From Terriglobia bacterium (lineage in GTDB: Bacteria > Acidobacteriota > Terriglobia > Terriglobales > Acidobacteriaceae), in the NCBI GenBank assembly GCA_020072645.1, contig JAIQGK010000020.1, positions 29,690 through 93,689 of the forward strand: a DNA stretch of 64,000 nt. Direction: 5' to 3'. Both the position numbers and the translations under genes were made by a program. Below are positions 8,090 to 16,903 of the stretch, piece by piece. Under the pieces are notes generated by a model. The model was not told where the DNA came from, searched no databases, and was given only the letters and a program-made list of their open reading frames with translations. Position 1 is the stretch's first letter; the number at the start of each line of letters is the position of its first letter.

Positions 8090-8992
8090 TTAGTAGAGGT
8101 TGAAGGCCACTTCAATATTCATTTCCACTGCCACGGCGCGGCCATCTTTCTTTGAAGGATCAAACTTCCAGGTCTTCACGCCTTCAATGGCTTTTTCATC
8201 CAGGCCCATGCCCAGTGAACGAATCACGCTCGGGCTATGCACGCGGCCATCCGTGCCCACAATAATCTTCAGCACCACAACACCCTGATATTTGGCCTTG
8301 CGCGCCTCTTCTGAAAATTCAGGTTCAGGAGTAAAGATCGGGCGGGGTGCGCTTACGCCGTCACCCACGTGGAAGATTCCGGGGCCAACTCCAGGTCCTC
8401 CGTGTCCTGATCCAACGCCACCGCCACTGCCGCTGCCAATACCGCCGCCAACGCCGACGCCGTTCGAGGGAGTCATCAATTTGGAGAGCGGATCGCCCAA
8501 CTGCGTGTTTGGAGGAGTCTTTATATCGGCAATCACCGTAGGCTCCATCATCAACTTACTCTTCTGCTGAACCATTACAGTTGGCGGAGTGAATTGCTGC
8601 TTCGCCGCTTTCGGGGGCGTACCGGCGGACGCTTTCAATTTGCTGGCATCGCCGCCACCCCCACCGCTGGGACCGCCTTTGCCGACTTTCATCGGTATAT
8701 ATGGCGCAAGTTCCACGGAGTTGGCGGTCGTGGGCGGAATGATCTTTGCCGGAACCGTCAAATGCAGCAGCCATAACATCAAGCCCAGGGCCGCCGTATG
8801 GGTCACAAAGGAAAGTAGAAAGTTTTCCGGGCGCTGCTGGTACGTGCCATACCCGACACCGAGCATCGTGGGCATCACCGAGGTGTTCAGGGGCGGCTCT
8901 TTAGCGAATTTGACTACTTCCTGTTGCTGCGCTTCAGAGTCACCGGAGGCTGGGCTTTTGGGCTTCGGGTTTTGTGGATCAGGCAAAGGCAT
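8090..8992 (-). CDS. TonB family protein
   Basis: A 300-aa protein with a cytoplasmic N-terminus, one membrane helix at about 57-80 (LLSFVTHTAALGLMLWLL), a Gly/Pro-rich periplasmic linker (GGPSGGGGGD; GGVGVGGGIGSGSGGGVG-like run at about 180-205), and a C-terminal TonB domain (about 212-300) with EEARKAKYQGVVVLKIIVG, the hallmark (G)xV...A..a...WkF and final NIEVAFNLY. It would transmit inner-membrane proton motive energy to outer-membrane receptors or act in a related envelope-spanning role. No exbB/exbD genes or TonB receptor are adjacent. Confidence 0.88.
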   Translation of the reverse strand: MPLPDPQNPKPKSPASGDSEAQQQEVVKFAKEPPLNTSVMPTMLGVGYGTYQQRPENFLLSFVTHTAALGLMLWLLHLTVPAKIIPPTTANSVELAPYIPMKVGKGGPSGGGGGDASKLKASAGTPPKAAKQQFTPPTVMVQQKSKLMMEPTVIADIKTPPNTQLGDPLSKLMTPSNGVGVGGGIGSGSGGGVGSGHGGPGVGPGIFHVGDGVSAPRPIFTPEPEFSEEARKAKYQGVVVLKIIVGTDGRVHSPSVIRSLGMGLDEKAIEGVKTWKFDPSKKDGRAVAVEMNIEVAFNLY

Positions 8993-9092
8993 AATAAAAG
9001 TTTATCTAGTTTAGACTCCACACGGCGAATAAAAGTTTCACTTTGGTATTTGCACTAAAGCCACCATTTGTAATCCGTGCCGAACCAACAAC

Positions 9093-10109
9093 TTAACGGT
9101 GAAACAGTGAGCCGAAAAAGCCCTTTACCCGCCCCATAAAGCCCTTCTTCTCTTTCCGGGGCTTCTCTTCTGGTTTAGATGTCTCGGCGACTGGCGTTGG
9201 AGACACTTCTGGCCGCTTTTCTACCAGAACGATGGGATCGACTCTTTCTTGCACGAAATAAACGTTCGGAAGCGTGGAAAATCGCACCTTTGCCACTGCA
9301 TAGGAGCGGCCTGAGGCTGGCCGGGCGCTGAACACAAAAGGCGTATCCACTTGCACATGGACCTGACCGGGCTTATCGGGCGGCAACGGTGACGTAGTCT
9401 CAGCACTGATGACCGCAACGCGCTCCGCCGGTTTGGGCGTTTCGTCCGCCGGCTTGGGGCTCGGCTGCGCTTCTGTGCGCATCACAGGCGCTGCCGCAGG
9501 ACAGCCGCAGTCGGCGGTGAGTTCCGCTTTACCATTCAGCTTGCCGCCGCGGAAAACCATTGTCTGATTAGGGCCAGATTTATAAACTCCCGTTCCGAGC
9601 AGCTCTGAAAACGTAATTTCGCCCGCATTCCCAGCCAGCGGCTTCACGCACGTGTCGCCTTTTTTGTTGATTCCCAGGGCGAAATGAAATGTGCCAGGTC
9701 CCACCAGCGCGACGTTGAAATCTGGAGTGATCACAACATCAGCAGCTTGCTGCTTAAGTTCGTAGTCGATTTCCAATGTGCCTGTGCCTGTTGCCAACAT
9801 CAGACCCTGGCCGCTCGCCGTCACGTTCAGGCCGCTGTTTGGGCAGATACGCACTTGCCCGCCGCGCGCCAGTTTGAGCGTTGCCGGAGCGATTCCCGCT
9901 GACAATTCTGAACCGGAATAGACCGCCATTCCCGATCCAGCCAGTTGCATGGCGCTGGAGCTGTTCGCATCGGAAGCAAATAGCTCGCCCACCGGCGGCA
10001 CGTTTTGTGTGGATGCATTTTGCGCGACAATCGGCGCCGTGAGGAGCAGGGAAGCGGCCCATCCGTGACGAAAAACGCGTTTCAGAATGATGTACCGGTG
10101 GACTGACAG
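9093..10109 (-). CDS. Secreted/anchored unknown protein; apparent non-ATG start with signal peptide
   Basis: The obvious reading frame from GTG at 10001 begins in the middle of a folded region. In frame upstream is a good signal peptide (LKRVFRHGWAASLLLTAPIVAQ), reachable from a CTG at 10109 that lies nine bases after GGTGAGGAG at the end of the PilZ gene. I therefore extend the gene to 10109 (338 codons). The mature protein has FecR-like beta-strand content (LKLARGGQVRICPNSGLNV, LVGPGTFHFALG), a DCGCPAAAPV segment, a Pro-rich linker, and a very basic tail (EEKPRKEKKGFMGRVKGFFG). The tail could bind membrane or polyanions. Function unknown; probably co-transcribed with the PilZ gene upstream. 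Confidence 0.55.
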   Translation of the reverse strand: MSVHRYIILKRVFRHGWAASLLLTAPIVAQNASTQNVPPVGELFASDANSSSAMQLAGSGMAVYSGSELSAGIAPATLKLARGGQVRICPNSGLNVTASGQGLMLATGTGTLEIDYELKQQAADVVITPDFNVALVGPGTFHFALGINKKGDTCVKPLAGNAGEITFSELLGTGVYKSGPNQTMVFRGGKLNGKAELTADCGCPAAAPVMRTEAQPSPKPADETPKPAERVAVISAETTSPLPPDKPGQVHVQVDTPFVFSARPASGRSYAVAKVRFSTLPNVYFVQERVDPIVLVEKRPEVSPTPVAETSKPEEKPRKEKKGFMGRVKGFFGSLFHR

Positions 10110-10115
10110 AACGCG

Positions 10116-10439
10116 TTACTCCTCACCTACAAAATCGTATTTCTCAATTGTGACGGCAACGCCCTGGCCCTGCGCCGCTTTGTCCACACGGAGAATTTTT
10201 CCCTTGCAGCGCACCCGGATAGGATCTGCGAGCGTAACTTCAGGAGGCAGCGTCATTACGAATTCAATCGGCGCGCCGGCGGTAATCTCGGTATCCAGAT
10301 ACATGAAGACACCGCGTGAGCTCACGTCGCGCGTGTGCCCGGCCAATTCCCGTTTGCCATTATCCAGAAACTTCACTGAAATGGGCAGATCGAGCGAAAA
10401 CCGCCGGGTGGTTCGCTTCTCCGGCTGCGGCTGCGCCAT
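10116..10439 (-). CDS. PilZ domain protein
   Basis: A 107-aa single-domain protein with the c-di-GMP-binding elements of PilZ: the RxxxR-type KRTTRRFSLDLP near the N-terminus and DVSSRGVFMYLD (D/NxSxxG) about 30 residues later. The ATG at 10439 has GGAGG seven bases upstream; a longer frame to 10583 lacks such a site. The stop is six bases before the proposed CTG start of the next gene, so the two are likely one operon. Expected role: c-di-GMP-dependent control of a surface or motility function. Confidence 0.82.
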   Translation of the reverse strand: MAQPQPEKRTTRRFSLDLPISVKFLDNGKRELAGHTRDVSSRGVFMYLDTEITAGAPIEFVMTLPPEVTLADPIRVRCKGKILRVDKAAQGQGVAVTIEKYDFVGEE

Positions 10440-10786
10440 GCTGGGCCTCCAAAATACTCTGGATCGTTGGCACGATTTTAGCCTATGTGAGTGCAATTTT
10501 GCTGGATATTCTGACGGCCAAAGTCCGCCCTTATCGCGGATGATCGCGGATTGACGCGGATCACGAATGCGCTGAAAGTCCAACTTCTCGCCTAGCCCGA
10601 GCGGAACGGATGAAGGAAAATGAATCAGATTGTCGAAGGACTTGTAAACGATCTGGAGTGAAAGCGGTAAGCCTCGTTGAGAATGACCATCTGCGAGGCC
10701 GGCTTGCGCGCCGAGCGGATTGCCTCAGGAGCGAGTAAAAGTTTATCAAGGCGAGGATTTCGAGCGGTGTGGAGCGAAGCGACAGC
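10440..10786. other. Intergenic region with a CGCGGAT repeat cluster
   Basis: No gene seen in about 347 bases. At 10533-10562 there are three near-tandem CGCGGAT units (ATCGCGGATGATCGCGGATT...). Similar clusters lie at 51281-51310 and 51702-51730, and related CACTGAT/CACGGAT units at 40955-41300. Confidence 0.6.
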
Positions 10787-11362
10787 TCAAAGCTCCAGGA
10801 AATTCTGCAGCAGCAACCGGCCCGATTCCGTTAGAACGCTTTCCGGATGGAACTGCACGCCTTCAACAGGGAAGCGACGATGGCGCAGACCCATGATTAC
10901 CCGCGTGCCGTCGGCTTCACGCGTTTCCGCGCTGATTTCCAATTCGCGGGGCAGGCCCTCTTCGGCCACGATGAGCGAGTGATAGCGGGTTGCGGTCATC
11001 GGCTGGGGCAGGTTCCGGAAGAGCGTCTTGTCATCATGCTTGATCTGGCTGGTCTTGCCGTGCATCAGCTGGTGGGCTCGAACCACGTTGCCCCCAAATG
11101 CAGCCCCAATCGCTTGATGTCCCAAACACACACCCAGCACCGGCAGCTTGCCGGCAAAGTGTTTGATCAGATCAATACTGATGCCCGCCTGCTGCGGCGT
11201 GCAGGGGCCGGGAGAAATCAGGATGTGGCTGGGCCGCATCTGCTCGACTTCTGCAGGCGTGACCTGGTCATTGCGGCGCACTTCCACTTTTTGTCCCAGT
11301 TCTCCAAGGTATTGCACCAGGTTGTAGGTAAAGGAATCGTAGTTGTCGAGAACGAATACCAT
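10787..11362 (-). CDS. pabA/trpG: Class I glutamine amidotransferase: anthranilate or aminodeoxychorismate synthase component II
   Basis: A 191-aa protein, the usual full length for the family. The N-terminus [20 protein letters not shown] is the family signature; the glutaminase triad is C79 in [11 protein letters not shown]172 and E174 in QFHPES. It supplies ammonia from glutamine to a chorismate-using synthase subunit (TrpE or PabB) for tryptophan or folate synthesis. No partner gene is next to it, and sequence alone cannot separate TrpG from PabA; many bacteria use one protein for both. Confidence 0.92.
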   Translation of the reverse strand: MVFVLDNYDSFTYNLVQYLGELGQKVEVRRNDQVTPAEVEQMRPSHILISPGPCTPQQAGISIDLIKHFAGKLPVLGVCLGHQAIGAAFGGNVVRAHQLMHGKTSQIKHDDKTLFRNLPQPMTATRYHSLIVAEEGLPRELEISAETREADGTRVIMGLRHRRFPVEGVQFHPESVLTESGRLLLQNFLEL

Positions 11363-11478
11363 GGCGGAAAGTCCTGTGAGAACAGTTTAGCGGAGGTGGC
11401 AAGAGCATACCACCCGAAGGGCCGCATCCCGTGATTCTGGAAGAGGCCCGGGATGCCGCAATACGGGGAGCCAAGGAT

Positions 11479-11515
11479 TTCCTCCCGCCCGCCTCGATCT
11501 GAAGGGCGGGAGGAA
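11479..11515 (-). terminator. Strong hairpin downstream of carbonic anhydrase
   Basis: A perfect 12-bp stem (TTCCTCCCGCCC/GGGCGGGAGGAA) with a 13-base loop lies 25 bases past the carbonic anhydrase stop. Its A/T flanks are short, so it is a plausible but imperfect intrinsic terminator that would isolate this gene from the downstream amidotransferase gene. Confidence 0.6.
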
Positions 11516-11540
11516 CTTTCTTTTGTGTCTCGCGTGCCGG

Positions 11541-12083
11541 TTACGCGCTCCTGCGCGCCGCGGTAGGCAGTTTCGCCGCCGCGGGTTCCGATATCTCTTT
11601 CAGCCGCCCAGTCGTTACGTCATAAACAAAGCCGCGCACGGGAATGTGACTGGGGATAAATGGATGGCTGCGCACGCGCTGGATTTGCCGCCGCACATTT
11701 TCCTCCACGTCAGAAAACGCATGGAAGTGCACCGGAGCCACAAATGCCGTGCCGCTTTGTTTCTCCAGTCTGCCCAGCAGTTCGTGGTCCTTGAAGGTGA
11801 GCATGCCGCAATCTGTGTGATTGATGATGATGAACTCTTGGGTTCCCAGCAGATGGTGGGAGATGATCAGCGAGCGCAAAGCGTCCTCGCTGGCGATGCC
11901 GCCGGCATTGCGGATAATGTGGGCGTCTCCGGTCTTTAATCCCAGAAACTGCTCTACCGTAAGGCGCGCGTCCATGCATGCCAGCACCGCCAGCTTGCGC
12001 GCTGGAGGCATGGGCAGATGTCCCAGGGTAAATTGGTCCGCATACTTCAGATTGTTTTGTAAAACCTCATCGATAACGCTCAT
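11541..12083 (-). CDS. Beta-carbonic anhydrase
   Basis: About 180 aa from the ATG with AAGGAAAGGA upstream; a longer frame starts 14 codons earlier with a Lys-rich extension but no ribosome site. Zinc ligands and catalytic pair are visible: C36, D38 and R40 in ACMDARL, H89 and C92 in INHTDCGM. The short form and sequence fit the clade C type of small beta-carbonic anhydrase. It interconverts CO2 and bicarbonate in the cytoplasm. No partner gene is apparent. Confidence 0.88.
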   Translation of the reverse strand: MSVIDEVLQNNLKYADQFTLGHLPMPPARKLAVLACMDARLTVEQFLGLKTGDAHIIRNAGGIASEDALRSLIISHHLLGTQEFIIINHTDCGMLTFKDHELLGRLEKQSGTAFVAPVHFHAFSDVEENVRRQIQRVRSHPFIPSHIPVRGFVYDVTTGRLKEISEPAAAKLPTAARRSA

Positions 12084-12374
12084 GGATTTTTCCTTTCCTT
12101 TTTTATCTTCAGGCTTTTTATCCATAGCCAGCGCCGATTGGGAAGGATGCAGAAAGGAAAGCCCACCGCCCCGCTTAGTGCTGGCGATGGAAACTCTTGG
12201 TTTAAAGGCTTAAAACTGCAAAGAGCCGCCGTCGCCGCTGGTGACGCAGCAACAACAACAGCAGAGGAGCTGTGAACGACGGTGCATGGAATCAGAGTAT
12301 AGAAGCTGCGGTGGCTTTGTGCAAACCTTCACTGCCATTGCCACTCGATCCCGCATTTGTGCTAGCCTTCCTTT
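12084..12374. other. Intergenic region between divergent genes
   Basis: About 290 bases between carbonic anhydrase (minus) and the DUF1835 gene (plus). It contains a GCAGCAACAACAACAGCAG low-complexity stretch near 12245. No gene, terminator or clear operator was seen. Confidence 0.5.
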
Positions 12375-13325
12375 GTGTTGCATATCACCAATGGCGAATC
12401 GGTGACGGGCACCTTCCGGCAAGTCAGGTTTCCGGGAACGTATCTTGCGTGGAACGACGTGCTACATGACGGTCCCGTGCCTCAGACTGCGACGCTGAAT
12501 GAACTGTCTGATGTTCGCGCGCAAGCGCTGGCCGGCTTCGGCTGGGGCGATCCCGAGAAAATGCGCGCCGATTTTGCCAACCGCGACCGGACACTCCAGG
12601 ATTTCCGCAAGCATCAGGACGTGGTGCTTTGGTTTGAGCATGATCTTTACGATCAGTTGCAGCTTCTCCAGTTGCTGGATTGGTTTGAGCAGCAGGACCT
12701 TGAAGGCATCAACCTCGATCTGGTGCAGATCGATTCTTACCCCGGTGTGCGGCCGTTTTACGGGCTGGGACAGCTGAGCGGGCCACAATTGGCGCGGCTA
12801 TTTCCCATGCGCAAACGTGTAACGCATGCGCAACGCAGTATTGCCACGGAAGCATGGCACGCCTTCCGCGCTGAAGATCCCACTGACATGGCGGCAATCG
12901 CACAACAAAAGTTCGAAGAGATGCCGTTTCTGGCAGCGGCCCTCACACGCTTTCTGGAAGAGTATCCATGGACCAACGACGGGCTTTCCCGCACCGAACG
13001 GCAGATCCTGCAAGCTGTTGCCACGGGCAAACGCAAGAAAGCGGATATCTATGTCGAGTCGCGCAAGCAGGAGGATGTGCCCTGGGGCGATTTGTCAGTC
13101 TATTTGCGGCTCTCATGGCTCACTGCCGGACCTAATCCCGCGCTTATTGAGTCGCCCAAGAATGAATTCACGATCACCGACGCCGGCCGCCAGTTGCTGG
13201 AAGGCAAAGCTGACTGGATCAAGCTGCAAGGCGGTATTGATCGCTGGCTCGGCGGCGTGCACCTAACAGGCGAACAGCCTAAATGGTGCTGGGATAATCA
13301 GAAGAAGACACTCATCGGCAATTGA
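12375..13325 (+). CDS. DUF1835-type protein
   Basis: A 316-aa soluble protein. The start LHITNGESVTGTFRQ, then WNDVLHDGPVP, and VVLWFEHDLYDQLQLLQLLDW are typical of the DUF1835 family (N-terminal about 120 residues). A second part with EEYPWTNDGLSRTERQILQAV looks like the DUF3658/winged-helix-like segment often found after it. The start is GTG (12375) or TTG one codon later. Molecular function is not known. Stands alone, divergent from carbonic anhydrase. Confidence 0.75.
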   Translation: MLHITNGESVTGTFRQVRFPGTYLAWNDVLHDGPVPQTATLNELSDVRAQALAGFGWGDPEKMRADFANRDRTLQDFRKHQDVVLWFEHDLYDQLQLLQLLDWFEQQDLEGINLDLVQIDSYPGVRPFYGLGQLSGPQLARLFPMRKRVTHAQRSIATEAWHAFRAEDPTDMAAIAQQKFEEMPFLAAALTRFLEEYPWTNDGLSRTERQILQAVATGKRKKADIYVESRKQEDVPWGDLSVYLRLSWLTAGPNPALIESPKNEFTITDAGRQLLEGKADWIKLQGGIDRWLGGVHLTGEQPKWCWDNQKKTLIGN

Positions 13326-13446
13326 GCGATGAGAGGTCACCACATCCCGAGAGCCGGTAAATGAAATATCGGAATTTGGTGAATATGGAATCGCGATCAT
13401 TGCGAGCCGCCAAGAGCCTTCACTAGCAGCTAGTCGCCAGTGCTCG

Positions 13447-14766
13447 TTATCTCAAATGTCCCGGCAGAGTCTTGGCCACGTCATTAAAGATCACGACCGC
13501 GGCAAACAGCACCAGGAACACAAAGGCCGCCTGATACACGCGCTCCTTCACTTCCTGTTTAATGTCGCGACGCATGACTGCTTCCACCAGCAGCATGAGC
13601 ATCAGGCCGCCATCCAGAATTGGAATTGGCAGCAAATTGAAGATGGCAAGATTCAGGCTGATCAGCGCCATGAACTTCAGCAGTGAAGGCATGCCCATTC
13701 TGGCTGCCTGGCCGGAATAACGCATGATCCCGATGGGGCCGCTCATCTGCTGGATCGAATTTTTGTGCTGGATGAGCTTGCCCAGCAATTCAAAGATCAG
13801 CAGGGAATTGCTCTTGCACTCTTCATAAGAGGTTTGCACCGCTGTGCGGAAAGGTAGGTTCTCCACCTGCTCCATGCTCACACCAATCCGATACTTTTTC
13901 TGCGTGGAGTCAGGTGAGCCTACGAGCTGACCGGGAATAGCCAGCGTCAGGTTCTTGCGGTCGCGCAGGATGGTCAACTGCACCGGATTTCCCTTGGCTT
14001 CCTGCAGCGCTCCCAGCAGGTCATCCACGGAACGGATGGGCTTGCCATTCACTGAGACCAACACGTCGCCGCTCTGGATGTGGGCTTTGTCGGCGGGCAG
14101 TCCCGGCTCGATCATCCCCACTACGCCCGGCGGATCCAGCCCGACATCTCCTTCATGGTCTTTGCCGGTAGTTTCCGGCACCAGAGTCATGTCCACAGTT
14201 TTATCGCCGCGTAATACCTTGACTGGAACCTGCTGCCCGGGGTTGATGCTGACGCGAATCAGGAACTGCTCCCAGGTGGGATTATCAATGCCCTGCACGT
14301 TGACGATCCTGTCGCCTACCTGCAAACCGGCTTTTTCCGCCGGAGAATTGGGCGTAACGAAAACCACGTCCACGGGGGCCTTGCTGAAAGCGAAATACTC
14401 ATGATGGAACGTGTAAAGGACTGCGAGGACCACAAAAGCCAGGATAATGTTCATCGCCGGGCCGGCAATCGCCACCAGAAAGCGCTGCCAGCGGGGATGG
14501 CTCATGAACTCGCCGGGATCGCCCGTCCGTGCTTCCATGGGATTTTCGCCGGCCATCTTCACGTAGCCGCCCAGAGGAAGAAGGCTGATGCGATAGTCGG
14601 TATCACCGCGCTTGAACCCGAACAGCCGCTTGCCAAAGCCGAGGCTGAAGACTTCCACCCGGACCTTGAACAGCTTGGCTACGGCATAATGGCCGAACTC
14701 ATGGACAAATACCAAAATGCCTAAAACGAATATGAACGCGACGACGCTAAGTGATAATAACTGCAT
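13447..14766 (-). CDS. rseP: RIP metalloprotease RseP (site-2 protease)
   Basis: A 439-aa multi-pass membrane zinc protease. The first helix carries HEFGH (22-26), and the C-terminal membrane domain has NLLPIPILDGG, the second zinc-binding segment. Between them are two PDZ domains: one around SPAEKAGLQVGDRIVNVQG and one around LPADKAHIQSGDVLVSVNG. It cuts transmembrane segments of anti-sigma factors or signal peptide remnants in the inner membrane. It is last in uppS-cdsA-dxr-rseP; a 44-base gap separates it from dxr. Confidence 0.95.
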   Translation of the reverse strand: MQLLSLSVVAFIFVLGILVFVHEFGHYAVAKLFKVRVEVFSLGFGKRLFGFKRGDTDYRISLLPLGGYVKMAGENPMEARTGDPGEFMSHPRWQRFLVAIAGPAMNIILAFVVLAVLYTFHHEYFAFSKAPVDVVFVTPNSPAEKAGLQVGDRIVNVQGIDNPTWEQFLIRVSINPGQQVPVKVLRGDKTVDMTLVPETTGKDHEGDVGLDPPGVVGMIEPGLPADKAHIQSGDVLVSVNGKPIRSVDDLLGALQEAKGNPVQLTILRDRKNLTLAIPGQLVGSPDSTQKKYRIGVSMEQVENLPFRTAVQTSYEECKSNSLLIFELLGKLIQHKNSIQQMSGPIGIMRYSGQAARMGMPSLLKFMALISLNLAIFNLLPIPILDGGLMLMLLVEAVMRRDIKQEVKERVYQAAFVFLVLFAAVVIFNDVAKTLPGHLR

Positions 14767-14810
14767 AATGAAGGTGATTCGATATTGTAACTTTAAAGCG
14801 CCGCAGCCCG

Positions 14811-15980
14811 CTACCGGGCCACATGACGCGGCAATTGCTCCTGCGCCAGGCTCCGCGCCTGGGCGTCAATGGCAAGTACCTCTTCTATAGATTCAGGACG
14901 GCAGGCCGTAGTTTCATTCATTGTGCGCTCAACCACCTTAGAAATATCGGTAAAACCGATTTCCCGTTTTAGGAAAGCAGCTACGGCGACCTCATCTGCC
15001 GCATTGAGGGCAATGGTTTTCGATGCCCCGGCAGCCGCCGCTTCATAGGCCAGGCGCAGGCAGGGGAATTTGTCAGGATCGGGCGGCGCAAAGTCGAGCC
15101 GTTTCAGGTCAAGAACGTTGAATCGCAGGTCAGACTCGATGCGCTCCGGGTAAGTCAGCGCGTAAAGAATCGGCAGGCGCATGTCCGTGACCGAAAGCTG
15201 CGCCAGAATGCTGCCGTCATTGAATTCGACGAGAGAGTGAATCGTCGATTGTGGATGAACGATCACCTTCACGCGCTCTGGCGGCATATCAAACAGCCGG
15301 CAGGCTTCTATGACTTCAAATCCCTTGTTCATCAGGGTGGCGGAATCGATGGTGATGCGCTGGCCCATCTTCCACGTGGGATGATTCAGCGCCTGCTCCA
15401 CCGTGATTTTTTCGAAGTCAGATTTTGGTGTATTCAGAAATGGCCCGCCGCTGGCGGTAAGCCATACCCGTTCGACCTCATTCATTCTTCCGCCACGCAT
15501 GCATTGGTGGACGGCGTTGTGTTCGCTATCGATCGGGAGCAGAGGCTTGCCCTGCCTGCGCGCTTCAGCCGTGATCAACTCACCTGCCGCGACCAGGCAT
15601 TCCTTGTTTGCTAACCCTATTGCTTTGCCTGCCCGAACGGCTTCATATGTCGCTTTCAATCCCGCAACGCCCACAATGGCGCTCACCACAAAATCAACTT
15701 CAGGATGCGTGGCCACCCGCACGGTTCCGGGCTGTCCATGGACAACTTCAATGTGGCCAAGACCCTCAGCCTTGAGCTGCTTGTGAACTTTTTCGGCATC
15801 CTGCTCTGAGGCAAGTGAAAGAATTTTCGGTTTCCAGCGGCGCGCGTCGTTCAAGGCGGATTCAATGTTCGAACCTGCGGCCATTGTCCACAACTGAAAT
15901 CGCTCAGGATTGTTTTCAATCACGTTGAGCGTGCTGCGGCCAATAGAGCCGGTGGAACCGAGGATGGCAATGCGTTTCAT
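14811..15980 (-). CDS. dxr: 1-deoxy-D-xylulose 5-phosphate reductoisomerase
   Basis: A 389-aa enzyme. The N-terminus MKRIAILGSTGSIGRSTL is the NADPH-binding loop; the metal and substrate motifs are LPIDSEHNAVHQC, GQRITIDSATLMNKGFEVIEA-type segment, and VHPQSTIHSLVEF. It converts DXP to MEP, the first committed step of the MEP isoprenoid pathway. The start is fixed by the ATGA overlap with the cdsA stop; a longer frame exists but would lie within cdsA. Next to uppS it links isoprenoid precursor supply to undecaprenyl lipid synthesis. Confidence 0.96.
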   Translation of the reverse strand: MKRIAILGSTGSIGRSTLNVIENNPERFQLWTMAAGSNIESALNDARRWKPKILSLASEQDAEKVHKQLKAEGLGHIEVVHGQPGTVRVATHPEVDFVVSAIVGVAGLKATYEAVRAGKAIGLANKECLVAAGELITAEARRQGKPLLPIDSEHNAVHQCMRGGRMNEVERVWLTASGGPFLNTPKSDFEKITVEQALNHPTWKMGQRITIDSATLMNKGFEVIEACRLFDMPPERVKVIVHPQSTIHSLVEFNDGSILAQLSVTDMRLPILYALTYPERIESDLRFNVLDLKRLDFAPPDPDKFPCLRLAYEAAAAGASKTIALNAADEVAVAAFLKREIGFTDISKVVERTMNETTACRPESIEEVLAIDAQARSLAQEQLPRHVAR

Positions 15981-16903
15981 GGTTGATGCCTGAGCGCCAT
16001 ATATAAAGCGGGATAGAAAAACCATAATACCGGAGCCGCGAACAGCATCGCGTCAATCCGGTCCAGCAAACCGCCATGGCCGGGTAGCAATGTCCCGGAA
16101 TCCTTAACGTCCGCTCCGCGTTTGAAGGCCGATTCTGCCAAATCACCAAGCTGAGCAGCAATGTTGACCACGAAACCAAACACGGCGGCAAGCTGCCAGC
16201 CAGGCGCGTACAGCCGGATATCGGTAAAGAGAAGGCTCTCTGACGGCAGCGCGTGAAGCTTTACCAATACCGTTCCAAGAGAGTGTATGTAGTGAAAGAG
16301 CACAATTGAGACCAGCACCGCTCCTGCCGTGGAAGCGATAGCTCCTTCCCAGGTTTTTTTCGGGCTGATGGTTTCTGCCAGCTTATGTTTTCCGAAAGCG
16401 CGTCCAATGTAATAGGCAAAAATGTCGCCGGACCATACCACCAAGAGAAAGACGAATACGGTAACGCGGCCATTCTCAAAATGCCCGATGGTTGAGATTT
16501 CGCCCAACGTTAAGGCCACATAAATGAACCCGAAATAAGAAAATGCCGCCGCCGGCAAAACATCCTTCATCGGCCAGAGAAACATGCCAAGAGCCACCAG
16601 GACAAGGGGCAGCACGCGTGCACCGGTTGCGTCGGTGGCCCATCGGTCAAACGCTCTACCAAGATTTTCTATACCAAACGCATTGATTCCAAAAAGACTC
16701 TGGCCCAGAAAATACAGGCCAATCGCCACCTCGACCACGTAGGCATGCAGCTTTTGCTGGTAATGGAACGCGATGCCGAAATATTCATGGACGGCAAGCA
16801 CGGCGATCAGCCCAATAAACGCGCTGTAAAGCCAGTTTGGCGCCTTGAACAAAATCAGCAGCACCACCGGCACCAGCACCGCTGCGGTAAGGACTCTTTT
16901 CAT
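15977..16903 (-). CDS. cdsA: Phosphatidate cytidylyltransferase
   Basis: A 308-aa polytopic inner-membrane enzyme with about eight hydrophobic helices. The C-terminus has the CDP-diglyceride synthase signature, SAFKRGADVKDSG followed by LLPGHGGLLDRIDAML. It makes CDP-diacylglycerol from phosphatidate and CTP for phospholipid synthesis. It begins directly after the uppS stop (TAG ATG) and overlaps dxr by four bases, so the three genes are tightly coupled. Confidence 0.95.
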   Translation of the reverse strand: MKRVLTAAVLVPVVLLILFKAPNWLYSAFIGLIAVLAVHEYFGIAFHYQQKLHAYVVEVAIGLYFLGQSLFGINAFGIENLGRAFDRWATDATGARVLPLVLVALGMFLWPMKDVLPAAAFSYFGFIYVALTLGEISTIGHFENGRVTVFVFLLVVWSGDIFAYYIGRAFGKHKLAETISPKKTWEGAIASTAGAVLVSIVLFHYIHSLGTVLVKLHALPSESLLFTDIRLYAPGWQLAAVFGFVVNIAAQLGDLAESAFKRGADVKDSGTLLPGHGGLLDRIDAMLFAAPVLWFFYPALYMALRHQP

